This document shows positions 1-8,423 of a stretch of 41,520 nt of DNA, piece after piece. The notes beneath the pieces were generated by a model. That model saw only the letters and a program-made list of their open reading frames with translations. It made no database searches and was not told the DNA's origin. The stretch's first letter is position 1, and every line of letters starts with the position of its first letter. Source of the stretch: Ectothiorhodospiraceae bacterium (lineage in GTDB: Bacteria > Pseudomonadota > Gammaproteobacteria > Nitrococcales > Aquisalimonadaceae); contig JAFIFV010000007.1 of NCBI GenBank assembly GCA_020831845.1, positions 1-41,520 of the forward strand, written 5' to 3'. The translations under genes were made by a program, and so were the position numbers.

Positions 1-163
1 TCCGTCGCGCACCCCTGTTTCTTCGGGGGTTAATTTTATTACAATGTGCGTCGACTGGGGGGTTTTTTAAATCGTTTGGACGGGGGGGGGGGTCGGCGCC
101 CCCGGGGCGTGTGAACACCGGCACACACCCCGGTGTTCACGGCCCCGGTTGTCGTCATGAGGC
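1..163. other. Left-edge non-coding stretch with an 11-G run
   Basis: No supportable gene is seen here. The stretch holds a weak ACCCC/GGGGT stem followed by a T-rich tract near 11-40, a G6 then T6 run near 57-68, and an uninterrupted run of eleven G at 82-92. An 11-bp perfect stem-loop at 111-140 lies just after the thiolase stop. The left boundary may be a contig end, but that is inference. Confidence 0.5.
111..140 (-). terminator. Stem-loop downstream of the thiolase gene
   Basis: An 11-bp perfect inverted repeat (GTGAACACCGG at 111-121 and its complement at 130-140) with an 8-nt loop lies 23 nt beyond the minus-strand thiolase stop. No T-tract follows on the minus strand. It may therefore stabilise the 3' end of the mRNA rather than act as a classic intrinsic terminator. 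Confidence 0.45.
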
Positions 164-1348
164 TCAGCAGACCTCGAACAGGCCTGCGGCACCCTGGCCG
201 CCGCCGATGCACATGGTCACCACCACGTACTTCACGCCGCGGCGCTTGCCTTCGATGAGGGCATGACCAGTCAGGCGCGAGCCGGTGACGCCGTAGGGAT
301 GGCCCACGGAAATGGAGCCGCCATTGACGTTCAGCTTGTCCATGGGAATGCCCAGCTTGTCGCGGCAGTACAGCACCTGCGAGGCGAACGCTTCGTTCAG
401 TTCCCACAGGCCGATGTCGTCCATTTTCACGCCGGTGCGCTCCAGCAATCGCGGGATGGCGTAGACCGGGCCGATGCCCATCTCGTCCGGCTCGCAGCCG
501 GCCACGGCGAAGCCGCGGAAGATACCCAGCGGCTCGATGTTGCGCTGCTCGGCGACCTTGGAGTCCATGACCACGCACACGGATGCGCCGTCGGACAACT
601 GGCTGGCGTTACCGGCGGTGATGAACTGATCCGGACCGCGTACCGCCTCCAGGCCCTGCAGGCCTTCCAGTGTGGTGTTCGGGCGGTTGCATTCGTCCTT
701 GGTCAGCGTGACCTCTTCCTTGCTGATTTCGCCGGTTTCCTTGTTCTTCACCATCTTCACGGTGGAGAAGGGCACGATCTCCTGATCGAACTTGCCGGCT
801 TCCTGGGCGGCGGCGGTGCGCTGCTGGCTGATCAGCGCGTACTCGTCCTGTGCCTCGCGACTGATGTTGTAGCGCTTGGCCACGATGTCTGCCGTCTCGA
901 TCATCGAGAGATACAGCTCGGGTTTGTTCTGCATCAGCCACTCGTTGGTGGCGTGGAAGGAATTCAGCTTGTCGTTCTGTACCAGGCTGATGGACTCGAC
1001 GCCGCCGGCGACCATCATTGGAACTTTTTCCATCACAACGCGCTGGGATGCCAGCGCAATGGCCTGCAGGCCTGAGCTGCAGAAGCGGTTGATGGACAGG
1101 CCGGCGGTGGTGACCGGCAGGCCCGCGCGGATGGCGGCCAGCCGGGCCATGTTCTTGCCCTGGGCCCCTTCGTGGAAGGTGGCTCCCAGGATCACGTCCT
1201 CGATCTCTGCGGGGTCGACACCGGCGCGCTGCACGGCGTGGCTGATCACATGGCCAGCCAGATCCACGCTGTGCGTGGCGTTCAGGGCGCCGCGGTAGGA
1301 TTTGCCGAGACCGGTACGGGCGGTGGATACGATAACTGCTTCAGACAT
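164..1348 (-). CDS. Acetyl-CoA C-acyltransferase (thiolase)
   Basis: This 394-aa thiolase is of normal family length. It cleaves 3-ketoacyl-CoA with CoA, the last step of a beta-oxidation turn, and acts in the cytoplasm. The nucleophilic cysteine is visible in NRFCSSG (Cys90). The GHPYGVTG motif gives His350, and the second cysteine is in MCIGGGQG (Cys380), so all three catalytic positions are intact. The ATG start has an upstream CGGAGT. The gene lies 62 nt downstream of the fused hydratase/dehydrogenase gene on the same strand and is almost certainly co-transcribed with it, as a fadBA-type pair. It could be biosynthetic (PhaA-like), but the neighbour argues for degradation. Confidence 0.93.
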   Translation of the reverse strand: MSEAVIVSTARTGLGKSYRGALNATHSVDLAGHVISHAVQRAGVDPAEIEDVILGATFHEGAQGKNMARLAAIRAGLPVTTAGLSINRFCSSGLQAIALASQRVVMEKVPMMVAGGVESISLVQNDKLNSFHATNEWLMQNKPELYLSMIETADIVAKRYNISREAQDEYALISQQRTAAAQEAGKFDQEIVPFSTVKMVKNKETGEISKEEVTLTKDECNRPNTTLEGLQGLEAVRGPDQFITAGNASQLSDGASVCVVMDSKVAEQRNIEPLGIFRGFAVAGCEPDEMGIGPVYAIPRLLERTGVKMDDIGLWELNEAFASQVLYCRDKLGIPMDKLNVNGGSISVGHPYGVTGSRLTGHALIEGKRRGVKYVVVTMCIGGGQGAAGLFEVC

Positions 1349-1378
1349 GGGTGTACTCCGTTGAGCGGGTGGAACGCA

Positions 1379-1399
1379 GCCGCCCCGTTCCGGGGCGGC
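1379..1399 (-). other. Intercistronic hairpin between the fadB-like and thiolase genes
   Basis: A 9-bp GC-only stem (GCCGCCCCG / CGGGGCGGC) with a TTC loop lies in the 62-nt gap between the two minus-strand genes. There is no T-tract, so it may tune mRNA stability or relative expression rather than end transcription. Confidence 0.55.
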
Positions 1400-1410
1400 C
1401 GTCCGAGTGA

Positions 1411-3510
1411 TTACAGGTCGCCGAACTTGCCGCCCTCTCGGGCCAGTTTCTCCAGCAGCGGAGCGGGCTTCCAGTCGTCACCGTACTGCTTCTGGAACTC
1501 CACGATCCTGTCGTAGACGGTCTTCACGCCCACGCTGTCGGCGTAGAACATCGGACCGCCGCGATAGGCCGGAAAGCCGTAGCCATACAGGTAGATGACG
1601 TCGATGTCGCTGGAGCGCAGCGCAATGCCTTCCTCCAGGATCTTGGCGCCCTCGTTGATCATGATGTAGATGTTGCGCTCGAGAATTTCCTCGTCGCTGA
1701 CCTCGCGCGGGGAGATTCCCTGTTCCTTGCGGTAGTCGTCGATCAGCTTTTCTACCTCGGGGTCGGGCTTGCCCTTGCGGTTGCCTTCCTCGTACAGGTA
1801 GACGCCGGCTCCGGTCTTCTGCCCGTGACGACCCTGTTCCACCAGCTTGTCGGTCCAGGTGGGTTTCTGGGCCTTGGGGTCACCCGCCTTGCGCAGTTCC
1901 TCGCGGATGCGATAGCCCACGTCCAGGCCGGCCAGGTCAGACATGGCGAAGGGACCCATGGGGAAGCCGAAGTCGTAGATGACCTTGTCGACCTGCCAGG
2001 GGGTGGCGCCTTCGTTGACCAGCGCCATGGCTTCGGCCTGGCGCTTGTGCAGCATGCGGTTGCCGACGAAGCCGTGGCACACACCCACGCAGACGCCCAC
2101 CTTCTGGATGCGCTTGGACAGGTCCATGACCGTGGCGATCACGTCCTTGGCGGTTTTTTCGCCGCGGACATTTTCCAGCAGCTTCATGACGTTGGCCGGG
2201 CTGAAGAAGTGCATGCCCACCACGTCCTCCGGACGCTTGGTGCTGGCTGCGATCTCGTCCACATCCAGCGTCGAGGTGTTGGTGGCGAGGATGGCGCCGG
2301 GCTTGCAGACGCGATCCAGTTCGCCGAACACCTTCTTCTTGATGTCCATGCTCTCGAACACGGCCTCGATCACCAGGTCCACGTCGGAGAGGTCGTCATA
2401 GGACAGCGTGCCCTGGATCAGCCCCATGCGCTTCTCCACGTCGTCCATGGAGATACGGCCCTTCTTGGCGGTGTTCTCGTAGTTGCGGCGGATGACGGCC
2501 AGGCCCTTGTCCAGTGCATCCTGCTTCACCTCCAGGATCTTCACCGGGATGCCGACGTTGACGAAGTTCATCGCGATGCCGCCACCCATGGTACCGGCGC
2601 CGATCACGCCCACCGATTTCACCTCGCGGCGCGGAGTGTCCTTGGAAACGTCGGGCAGCTTGGCCGCTTCGCGCTCGGAGAAGAAGGCGTGGATCAGGCC
2701 GGCGCGCTGCGGCGACTCCATGCACTGCTTGAACAGCTCGCGTTCCTTCTTCATGCCGTCGGCGAAGGGCAGGTCGACGGCTGCTTCCACACAGTCGACG
2801 ATGCGGAACGGGGAGAACTGGCCGCGGTGGGTCTTCTCCAACGTGGTGCGGGCCTGCTCGAACACCGAGCGGTCGTTCCTTGCCGCCGCCAGCTTGTCGG
2901 TGAGTTCGCTGACCCGACGCGGCTTGGCGCCTTCGGTTGCCAGCTTGTTGGCATAGGCCAGGCCGGCTTCGCGGACATCTTCCTGCTCGGCGATGGCATC
3001 AATGATTCCCAGCTTCAGTGCTTCATTGGCGGAAACGAACCGGCCGGAGGTCATGATTTCCAGCGCGGCAGCCGGGCCGGTCAAGCGCGGCAGGCGCTGG
3101 GTGCCGCCGGCGCCAGGCAGGAGCCCGAGCTTCACTTCCGGCAGGCCGACTTTGCCGCTGGGGACGGCAACGCGGTAATGCGTGCCCAGGCAGACTTCCA
3201 GACCGCCCCCCAGTGCGGTACCGTGGATGGCTGCAACCACGACCTTGTCGGATTGTTCCATCGTGTCGATGACTGCCGGGAGGTTGGGTTCCTGAGGAGG
3301 CTTGCCGAACTCGCGGATGTCGGCGCCGGCGATGAACGTACGACCCGCACCGAGAATCAGAAGCACTTTCGCGTCGGCGTCGGCCTGACCTTCTGCCAGG
3401 CAGTCCTTGAGACCCTGCCGGACGGCCTGGCTGAGGGCGTTGACGGGCGGGTTGTTGACGGTGATGACGCCAACGGATCCTTCGCGAGCATAAGTCACGA
3501 CCTGCGACAT
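1411..3510 (-). CDS. Fused enoyl-CoA hydratase / 3-hydroxyacyl-CoA dehydrogenase (FadB/FadJ-like)
   Basis: This multifunctional beta-oxidation enzyme has 699 aa. The N-terminal crotonase domain (about 1-190) carries both catalytic glutamates: E105 in ALGGGLEV and E125 in [16 protein letters not shown] Rossmann NAD-binding domain starts near 298 with GAGTMG (304-309), and the dehydrogenase histidine is H434 in HFFSPA. Two C-terminal 3HCDH domains follow (about 480-690). The start at 3510 was chosen because GAGGAG lies just upstream and MSQVV begins the conserved fold; an in-frame upstream extension lacks a ribosome site. It pairs with the thiolase 62 nt downstream. Its promoter region carries the palindrome shared by this cluster. 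It resembles the roughly 700-aa peroxisomal-type bifunctional family as much as E. coli FadB. Confidence 0.92.
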   Translation of the reverse strand: MSQVVTYAREGSVGVITVNNPPVNALSQAVRQGLKDCLAEGQADADAKVLLILGAGRTFIAGADIREFGKPPQEPNLPAVIDTMEQSDKVVVAAIHGTALGGGLEVCLGTHYRVAVPSGKVGLPEVKLGLLPGAGGTQRLPRLTGPAAALEIMTSGRFVSANEALKLGIIDAIAEQEDVREAGLAYANKLATEGAKPRRVSELTDKLAAARNDRSVFEQARTTLEKTHRGQFSPFRIVDCVEAAVDLPFADGMKKERELFKQCMESPQRAGLIHAFFSEREAAKLPDVSKDTPRREVKSVGVIGAGTMGGGIAMNFVNVGIPVKILEVKQDALDKGLAVIRRNYENTAKKGRISMDDVEKRMGLIQGTLSYDDLSDVDLVIEAVFESMDIKKKVFGELDRVCKPGAILATNTSTLDVDEIAASTKRPEDVVGMHFFSPANVMKLLENVRGEKTAKDVIATVMDLSKRIQKVGVCVGVCHGFVGNRMLHKRQAEAMALVNEGATPWQVDKVIYDFGFPMGPFAMSDLAGLDVGYRIREELRKAGDPKAQKPTWTDKLVEQGRHGQKTGAGVYLYEEGNRKGKPDPEVEKLIDDYRKEQGISPREVSDEEILERNIYIMINEGAKILEEGIALRSSDIDVIYLYGYGFPAYRGGPMFYADSVGVKTVYDRIVEFQKQYGDDWKPAPLLEKLAREGGKFGDL

Positions 3511-3620
3511 GAGCTCCTCCTCACTATAAATAGAAAAGTGCGCGCGGTCGCGCGCGGACAAGTCCTTGTATTGCAATGCAACATAACGATAATCCGGGCC
3601 CTTTCCACGGGGCGGGAATC

Positions 3621-3648
3621 AGTATAGGGTACTTAGCTTGCGAAGCAA
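3621..3648 (-). promoter_or_regulatory. Predicted sigma-70 promoter of the fadB-like/thiolase operon
   Basis: On the minus strand, a TTGCTT -35 (3648-3643) and a TATACT -10 (3626-3621) are 16 bp apart, about 110 nt before the start codon. A short palindrome GCTTGCGAAGC (3636-3646) overlaps the -35 edge. Confidence 0.6.
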
Positions 3649-3663
3649 ATTTTTGAAATCCTG

Positions 3664-3678
3664 TTCCGCCAAGCGAAA
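3664..3678. promoter_or_regulatory. Putative IclR-type operator, fadB-like/maoC divergent region
   Basis: The 15-bp palindrome TTCCGCCAAGCGAAA lies 15 bp upstream of the predicted -35 of the fadB-like operon. It matches the sites before four other transcription units in this window. A half-site TTTC sits 5 bp further toward the promoter, in the position of the second site seen elsewhere. It also lies upstream of the divergent MaoC gene, for which only a weak promoter (TTGTCC at 3691) is visible. Confidence 0.65.
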
Positions 3679-3797
3679 CAACAATCAGCATTGTCCGGAA
3701 TGTTCAATGTAGTGTAGCCAAGGGATATGCCGAGCGGGGCCGCGCGACGCGGCTGTCGAGACGGCATGATCCGAACCGTCAACCGGGAGGAGTCTCA

Positions 3798-4256
3798 GTG
3801 CGTGTAATCGAGAATGTGGATGCCCTGTTCGATCTGGAAGGGCAGGAGCTGGGTGTGAGTGAATGGGTGACTGTCGATCAGGAGCGGATCAATCTGTTCG
3901 CCGATGCCACCGGCGATCATCAGTGGATTCACATCGACGTCGAGCGCGCCGAGAAGGAGTCTCCCTACGGCACCACCATCGCCCACGGCTATCTCACCCT
4001 GTCCCTGTTGCCGATGCTGAGCAAGCAGGTCTTCCAGGTCAAGAATGTGAAGGCCAGCATCAACTACGGTCTCAATCGCCTGCGTTTTACCGGGCCGGTG
4101 CGCGCGGGCGACCAGGTGCAACTGCGGTTGACGCTGAAGTCGGTGACCCGCCGCGATGATGGCCAGGTACAGGTGATCTCGTCTGCCGAAATCACCGTCA
4201 AGGGCTCCGATCGCCCCGCCTGCGTTGCGGAGACCGTGGCTCTGCACCTGCCGTGA
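3798..4256 (+). CDS. MaoC-family (R)-enoyl-CoA hydratase-like protein
   Basis: This single hot-dog-fold protein has 152 aa. It carries the MaoC/R-hydratase signature ATGDHQWIHID, with the catalytic pair at Asp40 and His45. It probably hydrates a trans-2-enoyl-CoA to the (R)-3-hydroxyacyl-CoA in the cytoplasm. The GTG start is supported by GGGAGGAG 7-14 nt upstream; no other in-frame start is as well placed. It is divergent from the fadB-like gene and convergent with surE. Its last codons form half of a 13-bp hairpin. The physiological substrate cannot be read from sequence. Confidence 0.88.
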   Translation: MRVIENVDALFDLEGQELGVSEWVTVDQERINLFADATGDHQWIHIDVERAEKESPYGTTIAHGYLTLSLLPMLSKQVFQVKNVKASINYGLNRLRFTGPVRAGDQVQLRLTLKSVTRRDDGQVQVISSAEITVKGSDRPACVAETVALHLP

Positions 4257-4269
4257 GGCAGGTGCAGAG
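4240..4269. terminator. Hairpin enclosing the maoC stop codon, between convergent maoC and surE
   Basis: A perfect 13-bp stem (CTCTGCACCTGCC at 4240-4252, complement at 4257-4269) has a GTGA loop that contains the TGA stop of the MaoC gene. It lies in the 23-nt gap before the convergent surE end. No T-tract follows on either strand, so termination strength is uncertain. Confidence 0.6.
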
Positions 4270-4279
4270 GGGCGGCGGC

Positions 4280-5056
4280 TCAGCGTTCCAGACGCTGGGC
4301 GAGCAATTGGCGCAGCCCGTCGTGATCGCGTTCCAGGCGCAGAGGCGAGACCGCGACCGCGCCCTGGCGCAGGGCATCCACGTCCGTTCCCGGCTGATCC
4401 AGATCGCTGTAGTCATGACGGAAGCTGAACCAGAAATAGGGATTACCGCGTGTATCGGTGCGTTCCACCAGATTAACGCCACGGATGGACCCCCGCCCCT
4501 GCCCGGTCACCCGGGTGCCAGTCACCTGGCCGGGCGCGAGGGCGGGAAAGTTGATATTGAAGCAGACATGGTCGCGGTCCGGCGCGGACAACAGCGCCTC
4601 GACCAGTTCCGGTCCGTAGCGTTCCGCAGTTTCCCAATGGACCGGGTCGCCACTGCGGAAACCCTGGCTCAGTGCCATCGCCGGGATGCCCATGATCAAT
4701 GCTGTGGTCGCGGCGCCGATGGTGCCCGAATAGGCCACCGCGTCGGCGATGTTGGCCCCTCGGTTGACGCCGGACATCACCAGCTCGGGCAGGTTGTCCT
4801 TCATCAGATGGTGGCAGGCCATGATCACGGCGTCGCTGGGTGTCCCGCCGACCGCGAAGCGGCGCTCTTCCAGCTGCCGCACGCGGATCGGTTCGTGCAG
4901 CGTGATGCTGTGGGCGGTGCCGCTCTGATCCCGCTCCGGCGCGACCACCCAGATTTCTTCCGCAATGGCGGAGGCAATGCGTTCCAGAATTTTCAGGCCG
5001 TTGGCCTCGACCCCGTCGTCGTTGGTCAGCAGCACGCGTTTAACCGGGCGGTTCAT
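4280..5056 (-). CDS. surE: 5'/3'-nucleotidase SurE
   Basis: SurE dephosphorylates nucleoside monophosphates, exopolyphosphate and related substrates, using a divalent metal. The protein has 258 aa, close to the 253 of E. coli SurE. The N-terminus has LLTNDDGVEANG with the metal-binding pair Asp13-Asp14. The conserved APERDQSG serine segment and the MSGVNRGAN asparagine segment follow. In most gammaproteobacteria surE sits with truD, pcm, nlpD and rpoS. None of those is here; it is flanked instead by a MaoC and an SDR gene. It is divergent from the SDR gene (111 nt gap) and convergent with maoC. Confidence 0.95.
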   Translation of the reverse strand: MNRPVKRVLLTNDDGVEANGLKILERIASAIAEEIWVVAPERDQSGTAHSITLHEPIRVRQLEERRFAVGGTPSDAVIMACHHLMKDNLPELVMSGVNRGANIADAVAYSGTIGAATTALIMGIPAMALSQGFRSGDPVHWETAERYGPELVEALLSAPDRDHVCFNINFPALAPGQVTGTRVTGQGRGSIRGVNLVERTDTRGNPYFWFSFRHDYSDLDQPGTDVDALRQGAVAVSPLRLERDHDGLRQLLAQRLER

Positions 5057-5167
5057 TAGCTGTTCCTTGTCGCCTGTGGGTTATGAAGGTGCGCCGATGT
5101 GTATTGGCGCGGAGTTGAAGATTACTCGGGTCACCATCTTGCCCGAAGCACCAGAGGACACAACACC

Positions 5168-5923
5168 ATGTTCGACCTGAAAGGCAAAGTCGCCGTCATC
5201 ACCGGTTCCAGCCGCGGCATCGGCCGTTCCATCGCCGAGGTCTACGCGAGGCACGGGGCCAAGGTGGTGATTTCCAGCCGCAAACCGGAGCCTTGCCAGG
5301 AAGTGGCCGAAGCGATCAAGGCCGAGGGCGGCGAGGCCCTGGCCATCCCCTGTCACATCGGCCGCAAGGAAGAGCTGCAGGCGCTGGTGGACAAGACCAT
5401 GGAGGCCTGGGGCCGAATCGACATCCTGGTCTGCAACGCCGCCACCAATCCGGTGTACGGCTCGATGGCGGAGATCACCGAAGACGCCTTCGACAAGATC
5501 ATGGACACCAACGTCAAGAGCACTTGGCTGCTCTGCAACATGGTGCTGCCGCAAATGGCAGAGCGTAAGGACGGTTCCGTGATCCTGCTGTCGAGTATTG
5601 CCGGCCTGCGCGGCAGCCTCACCATTGGCACCTATGGCATGTCCAAGGCGGCGGAAGCCGGTCTGGCGCGCAATCTGGCGCTGGAATGGGGCCCGTCCAA
5701 CATCCGCGTCAACGCCATTGCGCCCGGCCTGGTAAAAACTGATTTCGCCAAGGCGCTCTGGGAGGACAAGGACCGCTTGCAGCGGGTCGAGAGCCGTACG
5801 CCGCTGCGCCGCATCGGCGAGCCCGAGGATATCGCGGGTGTGGCGCTGTTCCTGGGTTCCAAGGCGGGCGCCTATGTCACCGGCCAGACCATCGTCGCCG
5901 ATGGCGGCGAGATGGTGTCCTGA
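5168..5923 (+). CDS. SDR-family oxidoreductase
   Basis: This is a classical short-chain dehydrogenase/reductase of 251 aa. The cofactor motif TGSSRGIG is at 12-19, and CNAAT (from 89) stands in the place of NNAG. The catalytic set is Ser143, Tyr156 and Lys160 in YGMSK. The start is the ATG preceded by AGAGGA that begins MFDLKGKVAVITG; a 23-residue in-frame extension upstream has no family counterpart. A kinase gene follows 79 nt later on the same strand, so the two are probably one operon. SDRs of this kind often reduce a keto or oxidise a hydroxy acyl-CoA. A LvaD-like 4-keto reductase is possible, but that rests on context only. Confidence 0.88.
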   Translation: MFDLKGKVAVITGSSRGIGRSIAEVYARHGAKVVISSRKPEPCQEVAEAIKAEGGEALAIPCHIGRKEELQALVDKTMEAWGRIDILVCNAATNPVYGSMAEITEDAFDKIMDTNVKSTWLLCNMVLPQMAERKDGSVILLSSIAGLRGSLTIGTYGMSKAAEAGLARNLALEWGPSNIRVNAIAPGLVKTDFAKALWEDKDRLQRVESRTPLRRIGEPEDIAGVALFLGSKAGAYVTGQTIVADGGEMVS

Positions 5924-6002
5924 GCCGGGGCAGCGCTGTTCCCTCCATGGCTTCCGTGAGGCACCATGCGCGAACGCGAGCCAATTGCATGATGGAGTCT
6001 TC

Positions 6003-7067
6003 ATGAGTGAGAGTACCGTTCAGCTTGTCGACGTGCTGGAGGCACACCGCTTCGACGAGAAGAAGCTTTCCGGCTACCTACAGCAGGTGCTGCCGCAGGA
6101 CTTCGACGGCCGCATCGCGGTGAAACAGTTCCAGGGCGGCCAGAGCAATCCGACCTTCCTGCTGGAATCCGGCGGCCGGCGCTACGTGCTGCGCAAGAAG
6201 CCGCCGGGCAAGTTGCTGCCCTCCGCCCATATGGTGGAGCGTGAATATCAGGTGATTCGCGCGCTGCGCGACACCGATGTCCCGGTACCGGAAGCGCTTC
6301 ATCTCTGCGAGGACGCGGACATCATCGGCACCGCCTTCTACATCATGCGCTTTGTCGAGGGGCGTGTTTACAGCGATCCCACTGCCGAGGGGCTGACCCC
6401 GCAGCAGCGACGGGGCATCATGAACGCCACCGCCGACACCATGGCAAAGCTGCACCGCGTGGATTACAAGGCGGTGGGCCTTGAGGAGTTCGGTCGACCC
6501 GGCAATTACATCAGCCGCCAGATCAGTCGCTGGAGCAAGCAGTACGAGGCCTCTCGCACGGGCGACAATCCGGCCATGGAGAAGCTGATGGCCTGGCTGC
6601 CGGAGAACCTGCCGGATGCGGACGAGACCACCATCGCCCATGGTGATTTCCGGGTCGGCAACCTGATGCTGCATCCGGAGCGCGAAGAGGTGGTGGCGGT
6701 GCTGGACTGGGAGCTGGCAACGCTGGGGCATCCGCTGTCCGACCTGGCCTATTGTTGTATCCCCTACAGCCTGGAGTCGGGTCAGAAAGGTATGCGTGGT
6801 CTGATCGGGCTGGACCTCAAGGCGCTGGGCATGCCCACCGAAGACGAGTTCGTGGCCCGTTATGCGGAGGCTGCAGGTCGGCAGGGCGGTATCGAGGCCT
6901 GGCCCTTTTACAAGGCCTTCTCGCTGTTCCGCCTGGCCGCCATCGTGCAGGGCGTTTACAAGCGTGCGCTGGACGGTAACGCCGCCAACGCCGACGCCAT
7001 CACCATGGGCGATCGCGCAGCGAAACTGGCCGAGGCCGGCTGGCGGGAGGCGCAGAAGCTGGGCTGA
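6003..7067 (+). CDS. Phosphotransferase (APH-like kinase) family protein, ACAD10/11-kinase or LvaA type
   Basis: This 355-aa protein has the aminoglycoside-phosphotransferase/choline-kinase fold. It shows a glycine-rich GGQSNPTF loop (45-52), an ATP-binding lysine in YVLRKKPPGK (about 65), Glu80, the catalytic loop HGDFRVGN (Asp215, Asn220) and the metal-binding DWE (Asp235). The start is the ATG with GGAGT upstream, where the family begins. This subgroup matches the kinase domain fused to acyl-CoA dehydrogenases in animal ACAD10/11, and LvaA of Pseudomonas levulinate catabolism, which phosphorylates the 4-hydroxyl of acyl-CoA. It follows an SDR gene by 79 nt. A partner-type acyl-CoA dehydrogenase lies at 9849-11048. 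Antibiotic resistance is unlikely in this context. Confidence 0.85.
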   Translation: MSESTVQLVDVLEAHRFDEKKLSGYLQQVLPQDFDGRIAVKQFQGGQSNPTFLLESGGRRYVLRKKPPGKLLPSAHMVEREYQVIRALRDTDVPVPEALHLCEDADIIGTAFYIMRFVEGRVYSDPTAEGLTPQQRRGIMNATADTMAKLHRVDYKAVGLEEFGRPGNYISRQISRWSKQYEASRTGDNPAMEKLMAWLPENLPDADETTIAHGDFRVGNLMLHPEREEVVAVLDWELATLGHPLSDLAYCCIPYSLESGQKGMRGLIGLDLKALGMPTEDEFVARYAEAAGRQGGIEAWPFYKAFSLFRLAAIVQGVYKRALDGNAANADAITMGDRAAKLAEAGWREAQKLG

Positions 7068-7099
7068 GAGTTGAGGGGGGATTCCGTGGTTTGGTTCCG

Positions 7100-7142
7100 G
7101 TCGGGGATGGGGACATGCCTACGGACTGTCCCCATCCCCGAC
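7100..7142. repeat. REP-like perfect 16-bp inverted repeat
   Basis: The arms GTCGGGGATGGGGACA (7100-7115) and the exact complement (7127-7142) flank an 11-nt loop. The hairpin follows the kinase stop by 33 nt and may also terminate transcription. GGGGACA/TGTCCCC palindromes of this style are common dispersed REP-type sequences in gammaproteobacteria; only this copy is seen in the window. Confidence 0.6.
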
Positions 7143-7170
7143 TTGGGTTCGGTGGCGGCCTCATGCACGC

Positions 7171-7221
7171 GCAGGTTGGAGTGAGCATGCGTAGGTTGGG
7201 GTGAGCAACGCGAACCCCAAC
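7171..7221. repeat. Degenerate tandem repeat with a GTTGGGG/CCCCAAC hairpin
   Basis: The unit GCAGGTTGGAGTGAGCATGC (7171-7190) is followed at once by GTAGGTTGGGGTGAGCAACG (7191-7210), an imperfect direct repeat. GTTGGGG (7195-7201) pairs with CCCCAAC (7215-7221). The form resembles widespread GTAGGTTGGG...CCCAAC intergenic repeats of proteobacteria. Its function is unknown. Confidence 0.5.
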
Positions 7222-7351
7222 AAGGCGGATGGTGCGGCGTGTCCGCGGGATGAGGAACAACCCCCGGCTCGGAACGACGCCTCAACGCCAAGGTTTACCG
7301 AACACGCAACGACCTCCGTCGTTCGTGACTATTAGCTGGAGGAGATTTCCC

Positions 7352-8380
7352 ATGGCAGAACGTCAACGCATTATCCTGGCGCAGCGCCCCGAGGGCATGC
7401 CGGACGAGTCGCACCTGAAGCTGGAGACCGCGCCTATGCCAGAGCCGCGGGACGGGCAGGTGCTGCTGCGGACCATCTATCTATCCCTGGATCCGTACAT
7501 GCGCAGCCGCATGAGCGCAGCCAAGTCCTACGCCCAGTCGGTGGAACTGGGCAAGGTGATGGAAGGCGGAACCGTCTGCGAGGTGATGGAGTCGAAGCAC
7601 CCCGACTGGAAGGCCGGCGAGTTCGTGCTGGGGCATATCGGCTGGCAGTCCCATGCCGCTGTCGATCCCAAGGGCCTGCGTCGCCTGGATCCGAAGGATG
7701 CACCGATCAGCACGGCCGTCGGCATCCTTGGCATGCCCGGCTTCACCGCCTTTGCCGGCATGGTGGAGCACGGTCGCCCGAAGGCGGGCGAGACCATCGT
7801 CGTCTCCGCGGCCAGCGGCGCCGTCGGCCAGATGGTAGGGCAGTTGTCCAAGCACTGGGGCTTGCGCGTCGTTGGCGTGGCCGGCGCGAAGGAGAAGTGC
7901 GACTTCGTGGTCAAGGAGCTGGGCTTTGATGCCTGCGTGTCCCACCACTCTGACAGCCTGAAGGACGATCTGGCCGCGGCCTGCCCCGACGGCGTGGATA
8001 TCTACTGGGAAAATGTCGGTGGCAAGGTGCAGGAAGCCGTGCTGCCGCTGTTCAACGAATTCGCCCGCATGCCTGTCTGTGGTGTGATTTCCCAGTACAA
8101 CGCCACCGGGGCGCCTCAGGGCGTGGACAACCTGCCCGGGTTCATGCGCGTCATACTCACCAAGCGGCTTTCGGTGCGCGGCTTCATCCAGTTCGACCAT
8201 GCCGACCGCTTCAAGGAGTTCATGACGGACATCGCACCGCTGGTGAAGAACGGCAAGATCAAGTACCGCGAGGACATCGTGCAAGGGCTGGACAAGGCCG
8301 TTAGCGCCTTCCAGGGCTTGCTCACCGGCAAGAACTTCGGCAAGCAGCTGGTGCAGGTGGGGGAGGATCCCACGCGCTAG
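7352..8380 (+). CDS. NADP-dependent zinc-free MDR oxidoreductase (CurA/2-alkenal reductase type)
   Basis: This medium-chain reductase has 342 aa, the usual size for the CurA/YncB and leukotriene B4 12-hydroxydehydrogenase group. The family N-terminal block YLSLDPYMRSRM is present. The nucleotide-binding motif is SAASGAVGQMVGQ, followed by the conserved VDIYWENVGG. No zinc ligands are seen. The start is the ATG with GGAGGAG 7-13 nt upstream; the ORF stays open for 123 nt further upstream but through the repeat-bearing spacer. Such enzymes reduce the double bond of alpha,beta-unsaturated ketones or aldehydes with NADPH. It may belong to the same lipid or acid catabolism, or act in detoxification. 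Confidence 0.88.
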   Translation: MAERQRIILAQRPEGMPDESHLKLETAPMPEPRDGQVLLRTIYLSLDPYMRSRMSAAKSYAQSVELGKVMEGGTVCEVMESKHPDWKAGEFVLGHIGWQSHAAVDPKGLRRLDPKDAPISTAVGILGMPGFTAFAGMVEHGRPKAGETIVVSAASGAVGQMVGQLSKHWGLRVVGVAGAKEKCDFVVKELGFDACVSHHSDSLKDDLAAACPDGVDIYWENVGGKVQEAVLPLFNEFARMPVCGVISQYNATGAPQGVDNLPGFMRVILTKRLSVRGFIQFDHADRFKEFMTDIAPLVKNGKIKYREDIVQGLDKAVSAFQGLLTGKNFGKQLVQVGEDPTR

Positions 8381-8387
8381 CTATATG

Positions 8388-8418
8388 ACGGGCCGGCTTG
8401 TTTCCGAAGCCGGCCCGT
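8388..8418. terminator. Bidirectional intrinsic terminator
   Basis: A 12-bp perfect stem (ACGGGCCGGCTT at 8388-8399 with its complement at 8407-8418) has a 7-nt loop. It is followed on the plus strand by TCTTCTC and sits between the convergent reductase and YeeE/TsuA-type genes. Confidence 0.8.
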
Positions 8419-8423
8419 TCTTC

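Larger units (their letters stand above)
7068..7351. other. 284-bp intergenic stretch with palindromic repeats
   Basis: The stretch between the kinase and reductase genes holds no supportable ORF. It contains a perfect 16-bp hairpin (7100-7142) and a degenerate tandem repeat with an inverted arm (7171-7221). No clear sigma-70 promoter was found before the reductase gene. Confidence 0.5.

Noticed and set aside
1825-3627. 600-codon open frame on the plus strand opposite the fadB-like gene
   Set aside because: It is histidine- and alanine-rich with no domain, and mirrors the codons of a clearly conserved gene. It is a high-GC shadow.
3511-3797. PsrA- or FadR-type site at the fadB-like promoter
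   Set aside because: The palindrome present does not fit the GAAAC/GTTTC PsrA form, and it recurs at non-fad promoters next to an IclR gene.
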